Source of the DNA: Frankiales bacterium
GTDB lineage: Bacteria > Actinomycetota > Actinomycetes > S36-B12 > CAIYMF01
Assembly (NCBI GenBank): GCA_016125335.1
Contig: WGLY01000039.1
Location: 1 to 64,000, forward strand
Direction: 5' to 3'
DNA length: 64,000 nucleotides
The notes beneath the pieces are model-generated. The model did not search any database, was not told where the DNA came from, and worked only from the letters and a program-made list of their open reading frames with translations. The translations under genes were made by a program, and so were the position numbers. This document shows positions 51,704-60,730 of this stretch, one piece after another (position 1 is the stretch's first letter; each line of letters starts with the position of its first letter).

Positions 51704-52369
51704 GTGACCGGCTCCACGCGCACCGTGGTGCTCGCGTCCGCCTCCCCTGCGCGCAGGGCCCTGCTGCGCGCCGCCGGGATCGAGCCGGTGGTGCGGGTGA
51801 GCGGCGTCGACGAGGACGCCCTCGAGGCGGCGATGGCTGCCGCCGGCCGTACAGATCCCGCAGAGGTGGCCGCGGCGCTGGCCGCGGCGAAGGCGGCGGC
51901 CGTGGCGGAGGCGGTGCGCGCGGAGCTGCCCGGCGCCGTGGTGGTGGCGTGCGACTCCGTGCTCGACCTCGACGGCGTCGCCCTGGGCAAGCCGCACGAC
52001 GCCGAGGAGGCGGTGCGCCGCTGGCACGCGATGCGCGGCCGCTCCGGGCGGCTGCGCACGGGGCACACCGTGCTGGTGCTCGGCGCGGCGCCCGCGCAGG
52101 ACCGCACCGCCTCGGGCGTCGCCTCCACCGCAGTGGAGTTCGCCGACCTCGACGACGCGACGGTCGAGGCCTACGTCGCCACGGGCGAGCCGCTGGCCGT
52201 CGCCGGCGCGTTCACCCTCGACGGCCTCGGCGGCCCGTTCGTCGAGCGCATCGACGGCGACCCCAGCAACGTGGTGGGCCTGAGCCTGCCGCTGCTGCGC
52301 CGCCTGCTCGCCGGCCTCGGCGTGCCGTGGACCGACCTCTGGCACGGAGGCACGCGTGGACCGCAGTGA
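51704..52369 (+). CDS. maf: Maf/YhdE family nucleoside triphosphate pyrophosphatase
   Basis: 221 residues from GTG 51704. House-cleaning pyrophosphatase for dTTP/UTP or modified nucleotides; also linked to septum control. Motifs: VVLASASPARRALLRAAGIE, VVACDSVLDLDGVALGKPHD (catalytic Asp region), RTGHTVLVL, EAYVATGEPLAVAGAFTLDG and VERIDGDPSNVVGLSLPLLR. It lies ten bases after accE and overlaps the next gene by 14 bases, so it belongs to one operon with accD5-accE. Confidence 0.93.
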   Translation: MTGSTRTVVLASASPARRALLRAAGIEPVVRVSGVDEDALEAAMAAAGRTDPAEVAAALAAAKAAAVAEAVRAELPGAVVVACDSVLDLDGVALGKPHDAEEAVRRWHAMRGRSGRLRTGHTVLVLGAAPAQDRTASGVASTAVEFADLDDATVEAYVATGEPLAVAGAFTLDGLGGPFVERIDGDPSNVVGLSLPLLRRLLAGLGVPWTDLWHGGTRGPQ

Positions 52370-53150
52370 GCTGACCACGGCGTACCTGGCCGCCCTGGGC
52401 CTCGACGGGGCCGAGCGCGGCCCGGGGCTGCTGCCCGAGGTGGTGCGCCGGCACGTCGCGACGCTCGCCTTCACCAGCGTCGGCCCGCGCCTCGGCGACC
52501 CGCTGCCGCTGGCACCCGAGGAGCTGCTCGACCGCATCGTCGTGCGCCGGCGCGGCGGCTACTGCTTCGAGCACAACGGGCTCGTGCACGAGGTGCTCGA
52601 CGAGCTCGGCCTCCGCCCGCGCCTGTGCCTCGGCCGCGTGCTGCTGAGCGGGAACCCGCACCCGGGGCTGACCCACCGGATCAACGTCGTCGAGCTCGAC
52701 GGCACGCCGCACGTGGTCGACGTCGGGTTCGGCGCCCCGGGCCCCCATCTGCCGGTGCCGCTCGGCGGCGCGGTGGTGGGGTCGTCCTGGCGGAGCTTCC
52801 GCGTCGTCGAGCTGCGTCCCGAGCACTGGACGATGCAGAAGCTCGAGGACGGCGACTGGACGTCGCTGTACCGGTTCGAGCTGCTCGAGTACGGCCAGAG
52901 CGACTGCGAGATCGGCCACTTCTGGTCGCACCGGCACCCGAGCGCGAGCTTCGTGAACCGCTTCGTGGCCTCGCTGATCCTCGACGACGAGGTGCGCTCG
53001 CTGCAGGACCGCGAGTACCGGGTCGTGCGCGCGACGGGCGAGCAGCGGCGGTCGGTGCCCGACCACGAGCTGCGCGACCTGCTCGCCGACGAGCTCGACG
53101 TGCGCGTGACCGAGGAGGAGGCCGCTCGCCTCCTCCCGCCGCTGCGCTGA
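52356..53150 (+). CDS. nat: arylamine N-acetyltransferase
   Basis: 264 residues from GTG 52356. Acetyl-CoA-dependent N-acetylation of arylamines and hydrazines by a Cys-His-Asp triad. The triad is visible and well spaced: Cys70 in RRRGGYCFEHNGLV, His107 in GLTHRINVVEL and Asp122 in HVVDVGFGAPG. FCDFNP-like C-terminal region: LEYGQSDCEIGHFWSHRHPS. Mycobacterial NAT is tied to cholesterol catabolism and lipid synthesis, but no such genes are adjacent here. It overlaps maf by 14 bases. Confidence 0.95.
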   Translation: MDRSELTTAYLAALGLDGAERGPGLLPEVVRRHVATLAFTSVGPRLGDPLPLAPEELLDRIVVRRRGGYCFEHNGLVHEVLDELGLRPRLCLGRVLLSGNPHPGLTHRINVVELDGTPHVVDVGFGAPGPHLPVPLGGAVVGSSWRSFRVVELRPEHWTMQKLEDGDWTSLYRFELLEYGQSDCEIGHFWSHRHPSASFVNRFVASLILDDEVRSLQDREYRVVRATGEQRRSVPDHELRDLLADELDVRVTEEEAARLLPPLR

Positions 53151-53184
53151 CGCGCAGACGGTGCGCGCGGGGCGCGCCCGGGCG

Positions 53185-53218
53185 ACCGGCCGCGGCCCGA
53201 CGGGCGGGCGCGGCCGGT
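53185..53218. terminator. strong nested hairpin between nat and the small secreted protein
   Basis: ACCGGCCGCG (53185-53194) pairs perfectly with CGCGGCCGGT (53209-53218). Inside, GCCC (53195-53198) and GGGC (53202-53205) form a second stem with loop GAC. It is between convergent genes and fits a two-way intrinsic terminator without a U tract. Confidence 0.6.
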
Positions 53219-53233
53219 ACCCCGGGCGCCCGG

Positions 53234-53533
53234 TCAGGTGGCCGGCGGCGTGCTCGTGTCGCTCGGCGTCGGCGTGGCCGTGACGCAGTCGGCCTTCACG
53301 TCGCCGCCGTTGCCGCCGCCGTTGCCGTTGTCGCCGGTGTGCGGGTTGCCCCCGCTGGAGTTGTGGCCGCAGTTGCCCCAGCCCTGGTCGCCGCCGTTGG
53401 CCGGCATGGGCGACTCGGGGGTCGTGATCGCGCCGCCGGTGCGGCCGGAGTCGTCGGCGAGCGCGACGCCGGCGGGGACGGTGAGGGCTGCCGCGAGGCA
53501 GACGAGGGCGACGGCAAGGGGGGCGCGCTTCAT
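53234..53533 (-). CDS. small secreted Gly/Asn-rich protein
   Basis: 99 residues from ATG 53533, with GGAGG eleven bases upstream. A classical Sec signal peptide: MKRAP, then a hydrophobic stretch LAVALVCLAAALTVPAGVAL and an Ala-Asp cleavage region near 25-27. The mature part (about 73 residues) is mostly Gly, Asn, Asp, Thr and Pro, with two Cys (in WGNCGHNS and DVKADC) that could form a disulfide. No family recognised; it may be a surface or spacer peptide. Single gene between convergent nat and a DUF1801 gene. Confidence 0.65.
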   Translation of the reverse strand: MKRAPLAVALVCLAAALTVPAGVALADDSGRTGGAITTPESPMPANGGDQGWGNCGHNSSGGNPHTGDNGNGGGNGGDVKADCVTATPTPSDTSTPPAT

Positions 53534-53629
53534 GGGGGGGGCCTCCTCCGGGGGTAGGACGCGCGGACCCCTCCGACATCGACCTCCCGCGCCGCGCGAC
53601 CGACCCGCCGGACGGGTGAGTCCGCGGCC

Positions 53630-53974
53630 TCAGCGCAGGATCTCCGCCAGCCGCAGGCGCACGACGTCGCGCACGACGTCGTCCGGCAGCCGCCGCTCGG
53701 CCGAGAACCGGAGCGTGCCCTTGCTCAGCGCGAAGCCGGCGAGCCGGTCCGCGACGGCCTCGATCACGGCCGGGCTGAACGGGTACACGCTCAGGTGCCC
53801 CGAGGCGGCCTTGACGCCGAGCAGCGGCCGGCCGTCGACGAGCAGCGCCGGCATGCCGTAGCTCGTGCCCTGCTCGGCCTGCGGCGCCACGGCGCAGGCG
53901 ATCTCGACGACGCGGGCGAACGCCGCGCGCGCGGGCTCGTCGAGCCCGGCCAGGTAGTCGTCGACCGTGCCCAT
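53630..53974 (-). CDS. DUF1801 (YdhG/YjhA-like) domain protein
   Basis: 114 residues from ATG 53974. Pattern of the DUF1801 fold: MGTVDDYLAGLDEPARAAFA, EQGTSYGMPALLVDGRPLLG, HLSVYPFSPAVIEAVADRLA and LSKGTLRFSAERRLPDDVVR. The family is related to the Rmi/iron-chaperone-like fold of YdhG but has no proven function. It is placed two bases after the phytanoyl-CoA dioxygenase-like gene, so probably co-transcribed. Confidence 0.85.
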   Translation of the reverse strand: MGTVDDYLAGLDEPARAAFARVVEIACAVAPQAEQGTSYGMPALLVDGRPLLGVKAASGHLSVYPFSPAVIEAVADRLAGFALSKGTLRFSAERRLPDDVVRDVVRLRLAEILR

Positions 53975-53976
53975 GC

Positions 53977-54804
53977 TCAGCCCCGGCGCCGCAGGACAGG
54001 GAACAGCGGGTGGTCGAGCGGGGCGCCGGCCGCGAGCTCGTCCTCCAGCCCCGGGAACGGCGGGGACGTGCGCCAGGGCCGCGGGGCGTGCGTGACGTCG
54101 TCGCCCAGGAACCGCAGCGAGAACGCGCGCCGCCTGCCCGGCCCCGGGACGCCGTAGGAGTGGTGGAGCGTGAGCATGTGGAAGAAGACGGCGTCGCCCG
54201 GGCGCAGCTCCCAGCCCAGGATGTCGTAGGAGGCGCGGTCGGACTCGATGTCGGGCAGCTCGGCGAGGCTGCCCTCCGGGAACCACTTCGCCTGGGCGTC
54301 GAGGAACGTGCGCGGCATGCGCCACCCCTGCAGGTGCGACCCGGCGAGGAACTCGAGGGTGGACTCGCGCGGCACCGGGTCGACCGGCGCCCACATCGAG
54401 CAGGTCATCGTCCCGTCGACGTTGTAGTAGGGCTGGTCCTGGTGCCAGGGCGTGGGCTGGCGCGTGCCGGGCTCCTTCACCAGCATGTGGTCGTGGTAGA
54501 GCCGCACCTCGCGGCTGCCCATGAGCGCCCCCGCGACGTCGGCGGCGCGCGAGCCGAACGCGATGTCGCGGTACTCCTCGATCCGCTGCCAGCCGCAGAA
54601 GTCCTCCACGAAGCGGCCGGGGTCGTCATCGCGGCTGGCGGTGAGGAACAGCGGACCCGGCTCGGCGAGGTTGCGCTCGATGCCGCGCTCGATGGTCGCC
54701 ACCTCGTCGGCGTCGAACAGGCCGCGCACCACCGTGGCCCCCTGCGCGCGGAACTGCGCCACGCTGGCGTCGTCGACCACGGACAGGTCGAGTGCGGTCG
54801 TCAT
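53977..54804 (-). CDS. phytanoyl-CoA dioxygenase (PhyH) family protein
   Basis: 275 residues from ATG 54804 (GAGGAGG upstream). Fe(II)/2-oxoglutarate-dependent oxygenase fold. The metal-binding HxD is in TPWHQDQPYYNVDG, and the distal His with the 2-oxoglutarate Arg are in FHMLTLHHSYGVPGPGRRR. N-terminal helix ASVAQFRAQGATVVRGLFDA is typical. Such enzymes hydroxylate acyl-CoA, ectoine or secondary metabolites; the substrate here is unknown. TAGCGT on the minus strand at 54829-54834 gives a start about 18 bases before the ATG. Confidence 0.9.
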   Translation of the reverse strand: MTTALDLSVVDDASVAQFRAQGATVVRGLFDADEVATIERGIERNLAEPGPLFLTASRDDDPGRFVEDFCGWQRIEEYRDIAFGSRAADVAGALMGSREVRLYHDHMLVKEPGTRQPTPWHQDQPYYNVDGTMTCSMWAPVDPVPRESTLEFLAGSHLQGWRMPRTFLDAQAKWFPEGSLAELPDIESDRASYDILGWELRPGDAVFFHMLTLHHSYGVPGPGRRRAFSLRFLGDDVTHAPRPWRTSPPFPGLEDELAAGAPLDHPLFPVLRRRG

Positions 54805-54828
54805 GGGCTCCTCCTCGGGCCGCGGCCC

Positions 54829-54834
54829 ACGCTA
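54829..54834 (-). promoter_or_regulatory. -10 element (TAGCGT) of PhyH gene
   Basis: Start of transcription near 54822; the short leader carries the GAGGAGG site. Confidence 0.45.
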
Positions 54835-54932
54835 GGGGCAGCCGTACCGCCGCGTCGCGTCCGCGGAGGCTCCGGACCGGTGGATGCGGCCGGGGACTCG
54901 TGGGTCCGTCCGTACCGCCGCGGGTGTGGGGA

Positions 54933-54938
54933 CACAAT
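54933..54938 (+). promoter_or_regulatory. possible leaderless -10 (CACAAT)
   Basis: CACAAT lies six bases before GTG 54945. The ribosome-site region is empty. Confidence 0.35.
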
Positions 54939-54944
54939 GCCCGC

Positions 54945-55460
54945 GTGGACCATGGTGACGACGTCGGCGTGCAGATCGGCGCGTGGCGGCTCCGGCTCGA
55001 CCGGCTCGTGTACGCGACCGTCGTGCTGATGTCGGTGCTCGCCGTCTACGACGGCTGGCAGGGGCTGGCGACGTTCCTCGGCGTCCTCGGGGTGATCCTC
55101 GGTCCGCTCGTGGCCCTGGCCCTCGCGCACCTGTTCGCCGAGGTGCTCCACGCCCACGCCGAGCTCCGCAGGCCGCTCACCCGTCCGGAGTGGTGGGAGC
55201 TCACGGTCGACCAGGCGCCGTGGTTCGTCGCGGCGCTGCCCCCGCTGGTGGTGCTCGGCATCGGCTGGCTCAGCCCCCTGGACGTGCTGAGCACGATCCG
55301 GGTGCTGCTGTGGACCGCCGTGGCCACGCTCGTCGTGGTGTCAGGGGTCGCCGGGCGCATGGCCGGGCTCACCGGCTGGCGCTGGTGGGCCGCGGCGGCC
55401 AGCGGCGGCGTCGTCGGCCTGCTCGTGATCGGGCTGCAGATCCTGCTCAAGCCGCACTGA
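54945..55460 (+). CDS. four-span membrane protein of unknown function
   Basis: 171 residues from GTG 54945. Four hydrophobic spans are evident (VYATVVLMSVLAVYDGW, TFLGVLGVILGPLVALALAH, VAALPPLVVLGIGWLSPL, then VLLWTAVATLVVVSGVAGR with a further weak C-terminal span). Between spans two and three a polar loop holds FAEVLHAHAELRRPL. I recognise no family. It converges on the second carboxylase beta subunit across a stop-codon hairpin. Confidence 0.7.
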   Translation: MDHGDDVGVQIGAWRLRLDRLVYATVVLMSVLAVYDGWQGLATFLGVLGVILGPLVALALAHLFAEVLHAHAELRRPLTRPEWWELTVDQAPWFVAALPPLVVLGIGWLSPLDVLSTIRVLLWTAVATLVVVSGVAGRMAGLTGWRWWAAAASGGVVGLLVIGLQILLKPH

Positions 55461-55490
55461 CCGCGCTGACGCCGTGGGCAGCCGGGTCAG
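55457..55490. terminator. convergent hairpin with both stop codons, imperfect
   Basis: CTGACCGCGCTG (55457-55468) and CAGCCGGGTCAG (55479-55490) pair at ten of twelve positions around a ten-base loop. Both TGA stops lie at the base. Confidence 0.45.
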
Positions 55491-57007
55491 ACCGGGGGGA
55501 CGCCGTGCCGCCGGGCGCTGAAGGACCGGTCCTTGCCCGCGGCGGCGGCCAGGCGCAGCGCGATCTCGCGGCGCAGCTCCCCCGGCTCCACGATCGCGTC
55601 GATCACGAGGTCGCTGGCCAGCCGCAGCAGGTCGACGTCGGCCTCGTACTCGGCCCGCCGCTCGGCGACGAACGCCGCCCGCTCGGCGTCGTCCTCGATC
55701 GCCTCGATGCGGTTGGCGTAGACGGCGTTGACGGCGGCCTCGGGGCCCATCACCGCGATGCGCGCGGTGGGCAGCGCGAGGCAGGCGTCCGGGCCGAACC
55801 CCGGGCCGGCCATCGCGTAGAGGCCGGCGCCGTAGGCCTTGCGCAGCACGACCGACACCTGCGGCACGGTGGCCTCCGACACCGCGGTGATCATCTTGGC
55901 GCCGTGGCGGATGATCCCCTCGCGCTCGACCCGCGAGCCGATCATGAAGCCGGGGACGTCGGCGAGGTACACCAGCGGCACGTTGAACGCGTCGCACCAC
56001 CAGATGAAGCGCGCGGCCTTGTCGGCGCTGTCGCCGAAGAGCACGCCGCCGCGCACCGCGCTGTTGTTGGCGACCACGCCGACCGGCCGGCCCTCGATGC
56101 GGGCGAGCCCGACGACGATCTCGGCCGCGAACAGCGGCTTGATCTCGAAGAACGACTCGTGGTCGACGAGCGCCTCCACCACCTGGTGCACGTCGAAGGG
56201 CTTGGACTCCGGCATGGGCACGAGCTCCGCGGTCAGCTCGCGGGCCGGGGGCTCCGCGGCGTACACCGGCGGCTGCTCGCGCCACGAGCCGGGCAGGTAG
56301 GACAGCACGAGCCTGGCCTGCTCGATCGCGTCGTGGTCGTCGTGGGCGAGGTTGTCCCCGCAGCCGGAGACGGTGGCGTGCATGCGCGCCCCGCCCATCT
56401 CCTCGAGCGTGACCTTCTCGCCCACGACCATCTCGGCCATCCGCGGGCTGCCGAGGTACATCGACGCGTTGCCCTCGACCATGATGACGACGTCGCAGAA
56501 CGCGGGGATGTAGGCGCCGCCCGCCGCCGACGGCCCGAACAGGCAGCAGATCTGCGGCACCCGGCCCGACAGCGCCACCTGGTTGCGGAAGATGCGACCG
56601 GCCCCGCGCCGGCCCGGGAACAGGTCGACCTGGTCGGTGATGCGCGCCCCGGCGGAGTCGATGAACCAGAACACCGGCAGCTCGTCGCGCAGCGCCACCT
56701 CGGTGACGCGGACGATCTTCTCCACCGTCCGGGCGCCCCACGAGCCGGCCTTGACCGTCGGGTCGTTGGCCACCACGAGCACGTGCCGCCCGTCCACCGT
56801 CCCCCGGCCGGTGACGACGCCGTCGGCCGGCAGGCCGGGCACGAGCGCGTGGGCGAACTGGCCGTCCTCGACGAAGGAGCCGGGGTCGAGCAGGACCGCG
56901 AGGCGCTCGCGAGGGTGCAGCTTGCCGGCGGCGGCGAGCTTCGCGGCCGCCGCGGGGGGCACCGCGAGGGTCGCCTCCCGCGCGGCCCGGATCGCGTCGT
57001 CGCTCAC
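55487..57007 (-). CDS. acyl-CoA carboxylase beta (carboxyltransferase) subunit, second paralogue
   Basis: 506 residues from GTG 57007, with GGAGGGGG nine bases upstream. Carboxyltransferase fold with [80 protein letters not shown] and [20 protein letters not shown]. It differs from the AccD5-type gene at 49868 and has features of the methylcrotonyl/geranyl or AccD2-like branch ([20 protein letters not shown]). It is divergent from the biotin carboxylase gene. No epsilon gene follows it, so it may share the alpha subunit without AccE. Substrate unknown. Confidence 0.92.
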   Translation of the reverse strand: MSDDAIRAAREATLAVPPAAAAKLAAAGKLHPRERLAVLLDPGSFVEDGQFAHALVPGLPADGVVTGRGTVDGRHVLVVANDPTVKAGSWGARTVEKIVRVTEVALRDELPVFWFIDSAGARITDQVDLFPGRRGAGRIFRNQVALSGRVPQICCLFGPSAAGGAYIPAFCDVVIMVEGNASMYLGSPRMAEMVVGEKVTLEEMGGARMHATVSGCGDNLAHDDHDAIEQARLVLSYLPGSWREQPPVYAAEPPARELTAELVPMPESKPFDVHQVVEALVDHESFFEIKPLFAAEIVVGLARIEGRPVGVVANNSAVRGGVLFGDSADKAARFIWWCDAFNVPLVYLADVPGFMIGSRVEREGIIRHGAKMITAVSEATVPQVSVVLRKAYGAGLYAMAGPGFGPDACLALPTARIAVMGPEAAVNAVYANRIEAIEDDAERAAFVAERRAEYEADVDLLRLASDLVIDAIVEPGELRREIALRLAAAAGKDRSFSARRHGVPPV

Positions 57008-57091
57008 GGGTCGACCCCCTCCGGACCGGGGCGGGACGCCGTGGCCGCCCGCCCGACCTCGCGGCCGACTCCGTCGTCGGCCCGCACCGCG

Positions 57092-57097
57092 ACCGTA
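57092..57097 (-). promoter_or_regulatory. -10 element (TACGGT) of second carboxylase beta gene
   Basis: Minus-strand TACGGT gives a leader of about 78 bases. The divergent region 57008-57276 (269 bases) otherwise shows no open small gene I trust. Confidence 0.4.
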
Positions 57098-57276
57098 GCC
57101 CCTCCGGGCCGCGCGGACGGCACCCGGCGGGTGCGCGCGGCGCGGGCGCACGGACCTGCGCCCCGCCCCGCGTGACGGGGCCCCGTTCTGGCAAGGTGAC
57201 GGGGGGTCGGTCGCGGTTCCGCGAGGGCCACGACCCGCCCGACCGATCGGCACCCGGCGTCAGGAGCGCACCTGCG

Positions 57277-59040
57277 ATGACCATCTCCAAGGTCCTCATC
57301 GCCAACCGAGGCGAGATCGCCATCCGCGTCGCGCGGGCCTGCCGCGACTCCGGGCTGTCGAGCGTCGCCGTCTACGCCGACCCCGACCGCGACGCGCTGC
57401 ACGTGAAGGCGGCCGACGAGGCCTACGCCCTCGGGGGCTCCACGGCGGCCGAGACCTACCTCGTGGTCGACAAGCTCATCGACGTCGCCCGTCGCTCCGG
57501 GGCCGACGCCGTGCACCCCGGCTACGGGTTCCTCTCGGAGAACGCCGACTTCGCCCAGGCCGTCATCGACGCCGGGCTCACCTGGATCGGCCCGCCGCCG
57601 CAGGCCATCCGCGACCTCGGCGACAAGGTGTCCGCGCGGCACATCGCCCAGCGCGCCGGGGCGCCGCAGGTGGAGGGCACGCCGGACCCGGTCGCCGACG
57701 CCGACGAGATCGTCGAGTTCGCCCGCGCTCACGGCCTGCCGGTGGCCATCAAGGCCGCGTTCGGCGGGGGCGGCCGCGGCCTCAAGGTGGCCCGCACCCT
57801 CGAGGAGATCCCGGAGCTGTTCGCCTCGGCGGTGCGCGAGGCCGTCGCCGCCTTCGGGCGCGGCGAGTGCTTCGTCGAGCGCTACCTCGACAACCCACGC
57901 CACGTCGAGACGCAGGTGCTCGCCGACCAGCACGGCAACGTCGTCGTCGTCTCCACGCGCGACTGCTCGCTGCAGCGGCGCCACCAGAAGCTGGTCGAGG
58001 AGGCGCCGGCCCCCTACCTCTCGCCCGCGCAGGTCGAGGAGCTCTACCGGGCCTCCAAGGCGATCGTGAAGGAGGCCGGCTACTACGGCGCCGGCACGTG
58101 CGAGTTCCTCGTGGGCCTCGACGGCACGATCTCCTTCCTCGAGGTCAACACCCGCCTCCAGGTGGAGCACCCGGTGTCCGAGGAGGTCGCCGGCATCGAC
58201 CTCGTGCGCGAGCAGTTCCGCATCGCCGACGGCGAGGTGCTCGGCTACGACGACCCCGTGCTGCGCGGCCACTCGTTCGAGTTCCGCATCAACGGCGAGG
58301 ACCCGGGCCGCTCGTTCCTGCCCGGCCCCGGCGTCCTCACGGTGTGGGAGCCGCCGTCCGGCCCCGGCGTCCGCCTCGACGCCGGGTTCCAGGCCGGCGA
58401 CGTCATCGGCGGCAACTTCGACTCGCTGCTGGCCAAGCTCATCGTCACGGGCGCCACCCGGGCGCAGGCGCTCGAGCGGGCCCGCCGCGCGCTCGACGAG
58501 TTCCGGGTCGAGGGCATCGCCACGGCGCTCACGTTCCACCGCGAGGTCGTGCGCGACCCGGCCTTCGCCACCGACGACGACACCCCCTTCTCGGTGCACA
58601 CCCGCTGGATCGAGACCGAGTTCGACAACCAGATCCCGGCCTACTCGGCCACCGCCTCGGACCTCGCCGAGCCGGAGGAGCGCCAGAGCCTCACCGTCGA
58701 GGTCGGCGGCAAGCGGCTCGAGGTGGTGCTGCCTGCGGGCATCGCGCTCGGCAACGGGGGCGGCGGCGCGGGGCCCAAGAAGGCGCCCAAGCGCACGGCC
58801 AAGAAGGGCGGCTCGGCGGCCTCCGGCGACTCGGTGGCCGCGCCGATGCAGGGCACGATCGTCAAGGTCGCGGTCGAGGAGGGCCAGGCCGTCGAGGCGG
58901 GCGACCTCGTCGTGGTGCTCGAGGCCATGAAGATGGAGCAGCCGCTCACGGCGCACAAGGCCGGCACCGTCACCGGTCTGGCGGCCGAGGTCGGCGCCAC
59001 CGTGCCCAGCGGCACCGTGCTGCTCGAGATCACGGGCTGA
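57277..59040 (+). CDS. accA3: acyl-CoA carboxylase alpha subunit: biotin carboxylase plus biotin carboxyl carrier
   Basis: 587 residues from ATG 57277 (CAGGAG upstream). Residues 1-450 are biotin carboxylase: [60 protein letters not shown] (ATP-grasp glycine loop), [20 protein letters not shown] and [19 protein letters not shown]. After a Gly/Lys-rich linker (about 490-515) the carrier domain has [17 protein letters not shown] and [20 protein letters not shown], in which Lys552 is biotinylated by BirA. It probably serves both beta subunits in the window. The name follows the mycobacterial orthologue. Confidence 0.96.
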   Translation: MTISKVLIANRGEIAIRVARACRDSGLSSVAVYADPDRDALHVKAADEAYALGGSTAAETYLVVDKLIDVARRSGADAVHPGYGFLSENADFAQAVIDAGLTWIGPPPQAIRDLGDKVSARHIAQRAGAPQVEGTPDPVADADEIVEFARAHGLPVAIKAAFGGGGRGLKVARTLEEIPELFASAVREAVAAFGRGECFVERYLDNPRHVETQVLADQHGNVVVVSTRDCSLQRRHQKLVEEAPAPYLSPAQVEELYRASKAIVKEAGYYGAGTCEFLVGLDGTISFLEVNTRLQVEHPVSEEVAGIDLVREQFRIADGEVLGYDDPVLRGHSFEFRINGEDPGRSFLPGPGVLTVWEPPSGPGVRLDAGFQAGDVIGGNFDSLLAKLIVTGATRAQALERARRALDEFRVEGIATALTFHREVVRDPAFATDDDTPFSVHTRWIETEFDNQIPAYSATASDLAEPEERQSLTVEVGGKRLEVVLPAGIALGNGGGGAGPKKAPKRTAKKGGSAASGDSVAAPMQGTIVKVAVEEGQAVEAGDLVVVLEAMKMEQPLTAHKAGTVTGLAAEVGATVPSGTVLLEITG

Positions 59041-59126
59041 GGGCGGCCGGGCCGCACGCTCCGGGCGCCGGCCGGGCGGGCGTCCGGTCGGGCCGCAACG
59101 GCGCGGACTCGCGGGCGCCCGGATGT

Positions 59127-59132
59127 GAGGAT
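59127..59132 (+). promoter_or_regulatory. possible -10 (GAGGAT), or ribosome site, before ATG 59139
   Basis: GAGGAT is six bases before the ATG. It may be a leaderless -10 variant or a GAGG ribosome site; the sequence alone does not decide. Confidence 0.3.
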
Positions 59133-59138
59133 GGGCGC

Positions 59139-60608
59139 ATGAGCACCCGCCGACCCCGTGCCCTGCCGCGACTCGCCGCGGCGACCGCGCTCGCCGCCGG
59201 CCTGGGCCTCGCCCTCGCCGTGGCATCGCCCGCAGCGACGTCCGCGTCGGCGACCGAGCCGGCGGCCGTGGCAGAGCCGGCGGCCGTGGCTGCGGCGACC
59301 ACCGTCGAGGACGCCGCTGCCGCGCTGCTGCAGGGTGAGACCGTCTACGTCGCGCCCGAGTCCGCCGCCGTCATGACCGGCGCCCAGGCCGACCAGGTGC
59401 GCGCGCAGGTGCGCGACAGCGGCTACTCGTACTTCGTCGCCGTGCTGCCCAAGAGCGCCGCGGTCGACGGCTCCTCCAGCACGACGCTGGCCACGCTGGC
59501 GCGCGACGTCGGCGAGTCGGGCACCTATGTGCTGTGGATGGGCGACTCCTCGTCGTCGGCGTTCCGGGCGGGCGACACCGACCAGGCCGGCGTCGTCGCG
59601 CCGGTGGCGACGCTCGCCTACAGCCAGCACAAGGCCGAGGGCGCGTTCGCCACGATCACCGCGTTCATCGACCAGTCCGCGCCCCTGCTCACCGGCTCCG
59701 GCACCGGGACGGGCGACGGCGGCACGGTCGGCGACCCGGGCGCCGGCTTCCCCGTCGACGGCGGCACCGGCCTGCCGGGTGAGCTGGGCGGCGCCCCCGG
59801 GGGCGGGGCGGTCCTGGCCGTCCTCGGCGTCGGCGCCCTGGCCGTGGGCGGGCTCGGCGTCTACGCCTACCGCAAGAACGCGGCGGCCACCGCGGAGCGC
59901 ACCGCGGCGGTGCGGCGCACCGTCGACGAGGACGTGACGGCGTACGGCGAGGCCGTCGCGAGGCTCGACGTGGAGGACCCGCACCTCGACGACGCCGGCC
60001 GCGCCGACGCGCAGCGGGCGCTGGACGCCTACGAGAACGCGAAGGCCGGCGCCGAGCGGATGGCCCGGCCGGAGGACGCGCAGGCAGTCACCTCGGCGCT
60101 CGAGGACGGCCGGTTCGCCCTGGCCTGCGTGCAGGCGCGGCTGGCCGGCACCCCGCTGCCCGAGCGCCGGCCCCCGTGCTTCGTCGACCCGCGCCACGGC
60201 CCGAGCGTGAAGGACGTCATGTGGGCGCCGGACGGCGGCGCGGTGCGCCCCGTCCCGGTGTGCCAGGCCTGCGCGGTGACGCTCGAGTCCGGCGCGCTGC
60301 CGCGGCCCCGCGAGGTGGAGATGGCCGGGCAGCGCATGCCTTACTGGGCCGCGGGCCGCCAGTACGCGCCGTACGCCGGCGGCTACTACGCCAGCAGCGG
60401 CGCCGACCTCATGACCGCGCTGTTCGTCGGCTCCATGCTCGGGGGCGCCTTCAGCCACCCCGCCTACGTCGACCACGGCGCCCAGGCCGGCGGCATCTTC
60501 GGCGGCGGCGACTTCCGCGGTGGCGGCGGCGACTTCGGGGGCGGCGGGTTCGGGGGCGGCGACTTCGGCGGCGGGGGCGGCAGCTTCGGCGGGGGCGGCG
60601 ACTTCTGA
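59139..60608 (+). CDS. membrane protein with extracellular TPM-like region, cytosolic Cys domain and Gly-rich tail
   Basis: 489 residues from ATG 59139. Signal or anchor at about 8-32. Residues 50-175 resemble the TPM/DUF6676 type of extracellular domain (ETVYVAPESAAVMTGAQADQ, YFVAVLPKSA, TYVLWMGDSSSSAF). A Gly/Thr-rich stretch follows (about 187-220), then one span (VLAVLGVGALAVGGLGVYAY). The cytosolic part has helices and a four-Cys module of which PPCFVDPRHGP and VPVCQACAVTLE are the core, likely a zinc ribbon. The last 45 residues are repeats of GGG(D/S)F. A TPM domain with Gly-rich tail also occurs in YgcG-like proteins. Function unknown. Confidence 0.72.
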   Translation: MSTRRPRALPRLAAATALAAGLGLALAVASPAATSASATEPAAVAEPAAVAAATTVEDAAAALLQGETVYVAPESAAVMTGAQADQVRAQVRDSGYSYFVAVLPKSAAVDGSSSTTLATLARDVGESGTYVLWMGDSSSSAFRAGDTDQAGVVAPVATLAYSQHKAEGAFATITAFIDQSAPLLTGSGTGTGDGGTVGDPGAGFPVDGGTGLPGELGGAPGGGAVLAVLGVGALAVGGLGVYAYRKNAAATAERTAAVRRTVDEDVTAYGEAVARLDVEDPHLDDAGRADAQRALDAYENAKAGAERMARPEDAQAVTSALEDGRFALACVQARLAGTPLPERRPPCFVDPRHGPSVKDVMWAPDGGAVRPVPVCQACAVTLESGALPRPREVEMAGQRMPYWAAGRQYAPYAGGYYASSGADLMTALFVGSMLGGAFSHPAYVDHGAQAGGIFGGGDFRGGGGDFGGGGFGGGDFGGGGGSFGGGGDF

Positions 60609-60730
60609 CGTCGGACGGCAGCTCCGCGGACGTCCGGCAGCCAGGAGCGGGTCGCGCCGGCCCCGCGGGACGCGCGTCCACCACCCGGAGGGCGGATCGG
60701 CCCGCAGCCACGGATGCCGATACCCGGGGC

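Noticed and set aside
60480-60606. Simple repeat or assembly artefact in the GGC-rich tail of the TPM-like protein
   Set aside because: Codons vary while GGG(D/S)F units keep the reading frame and end at a proper stop, so it is coding repeat.
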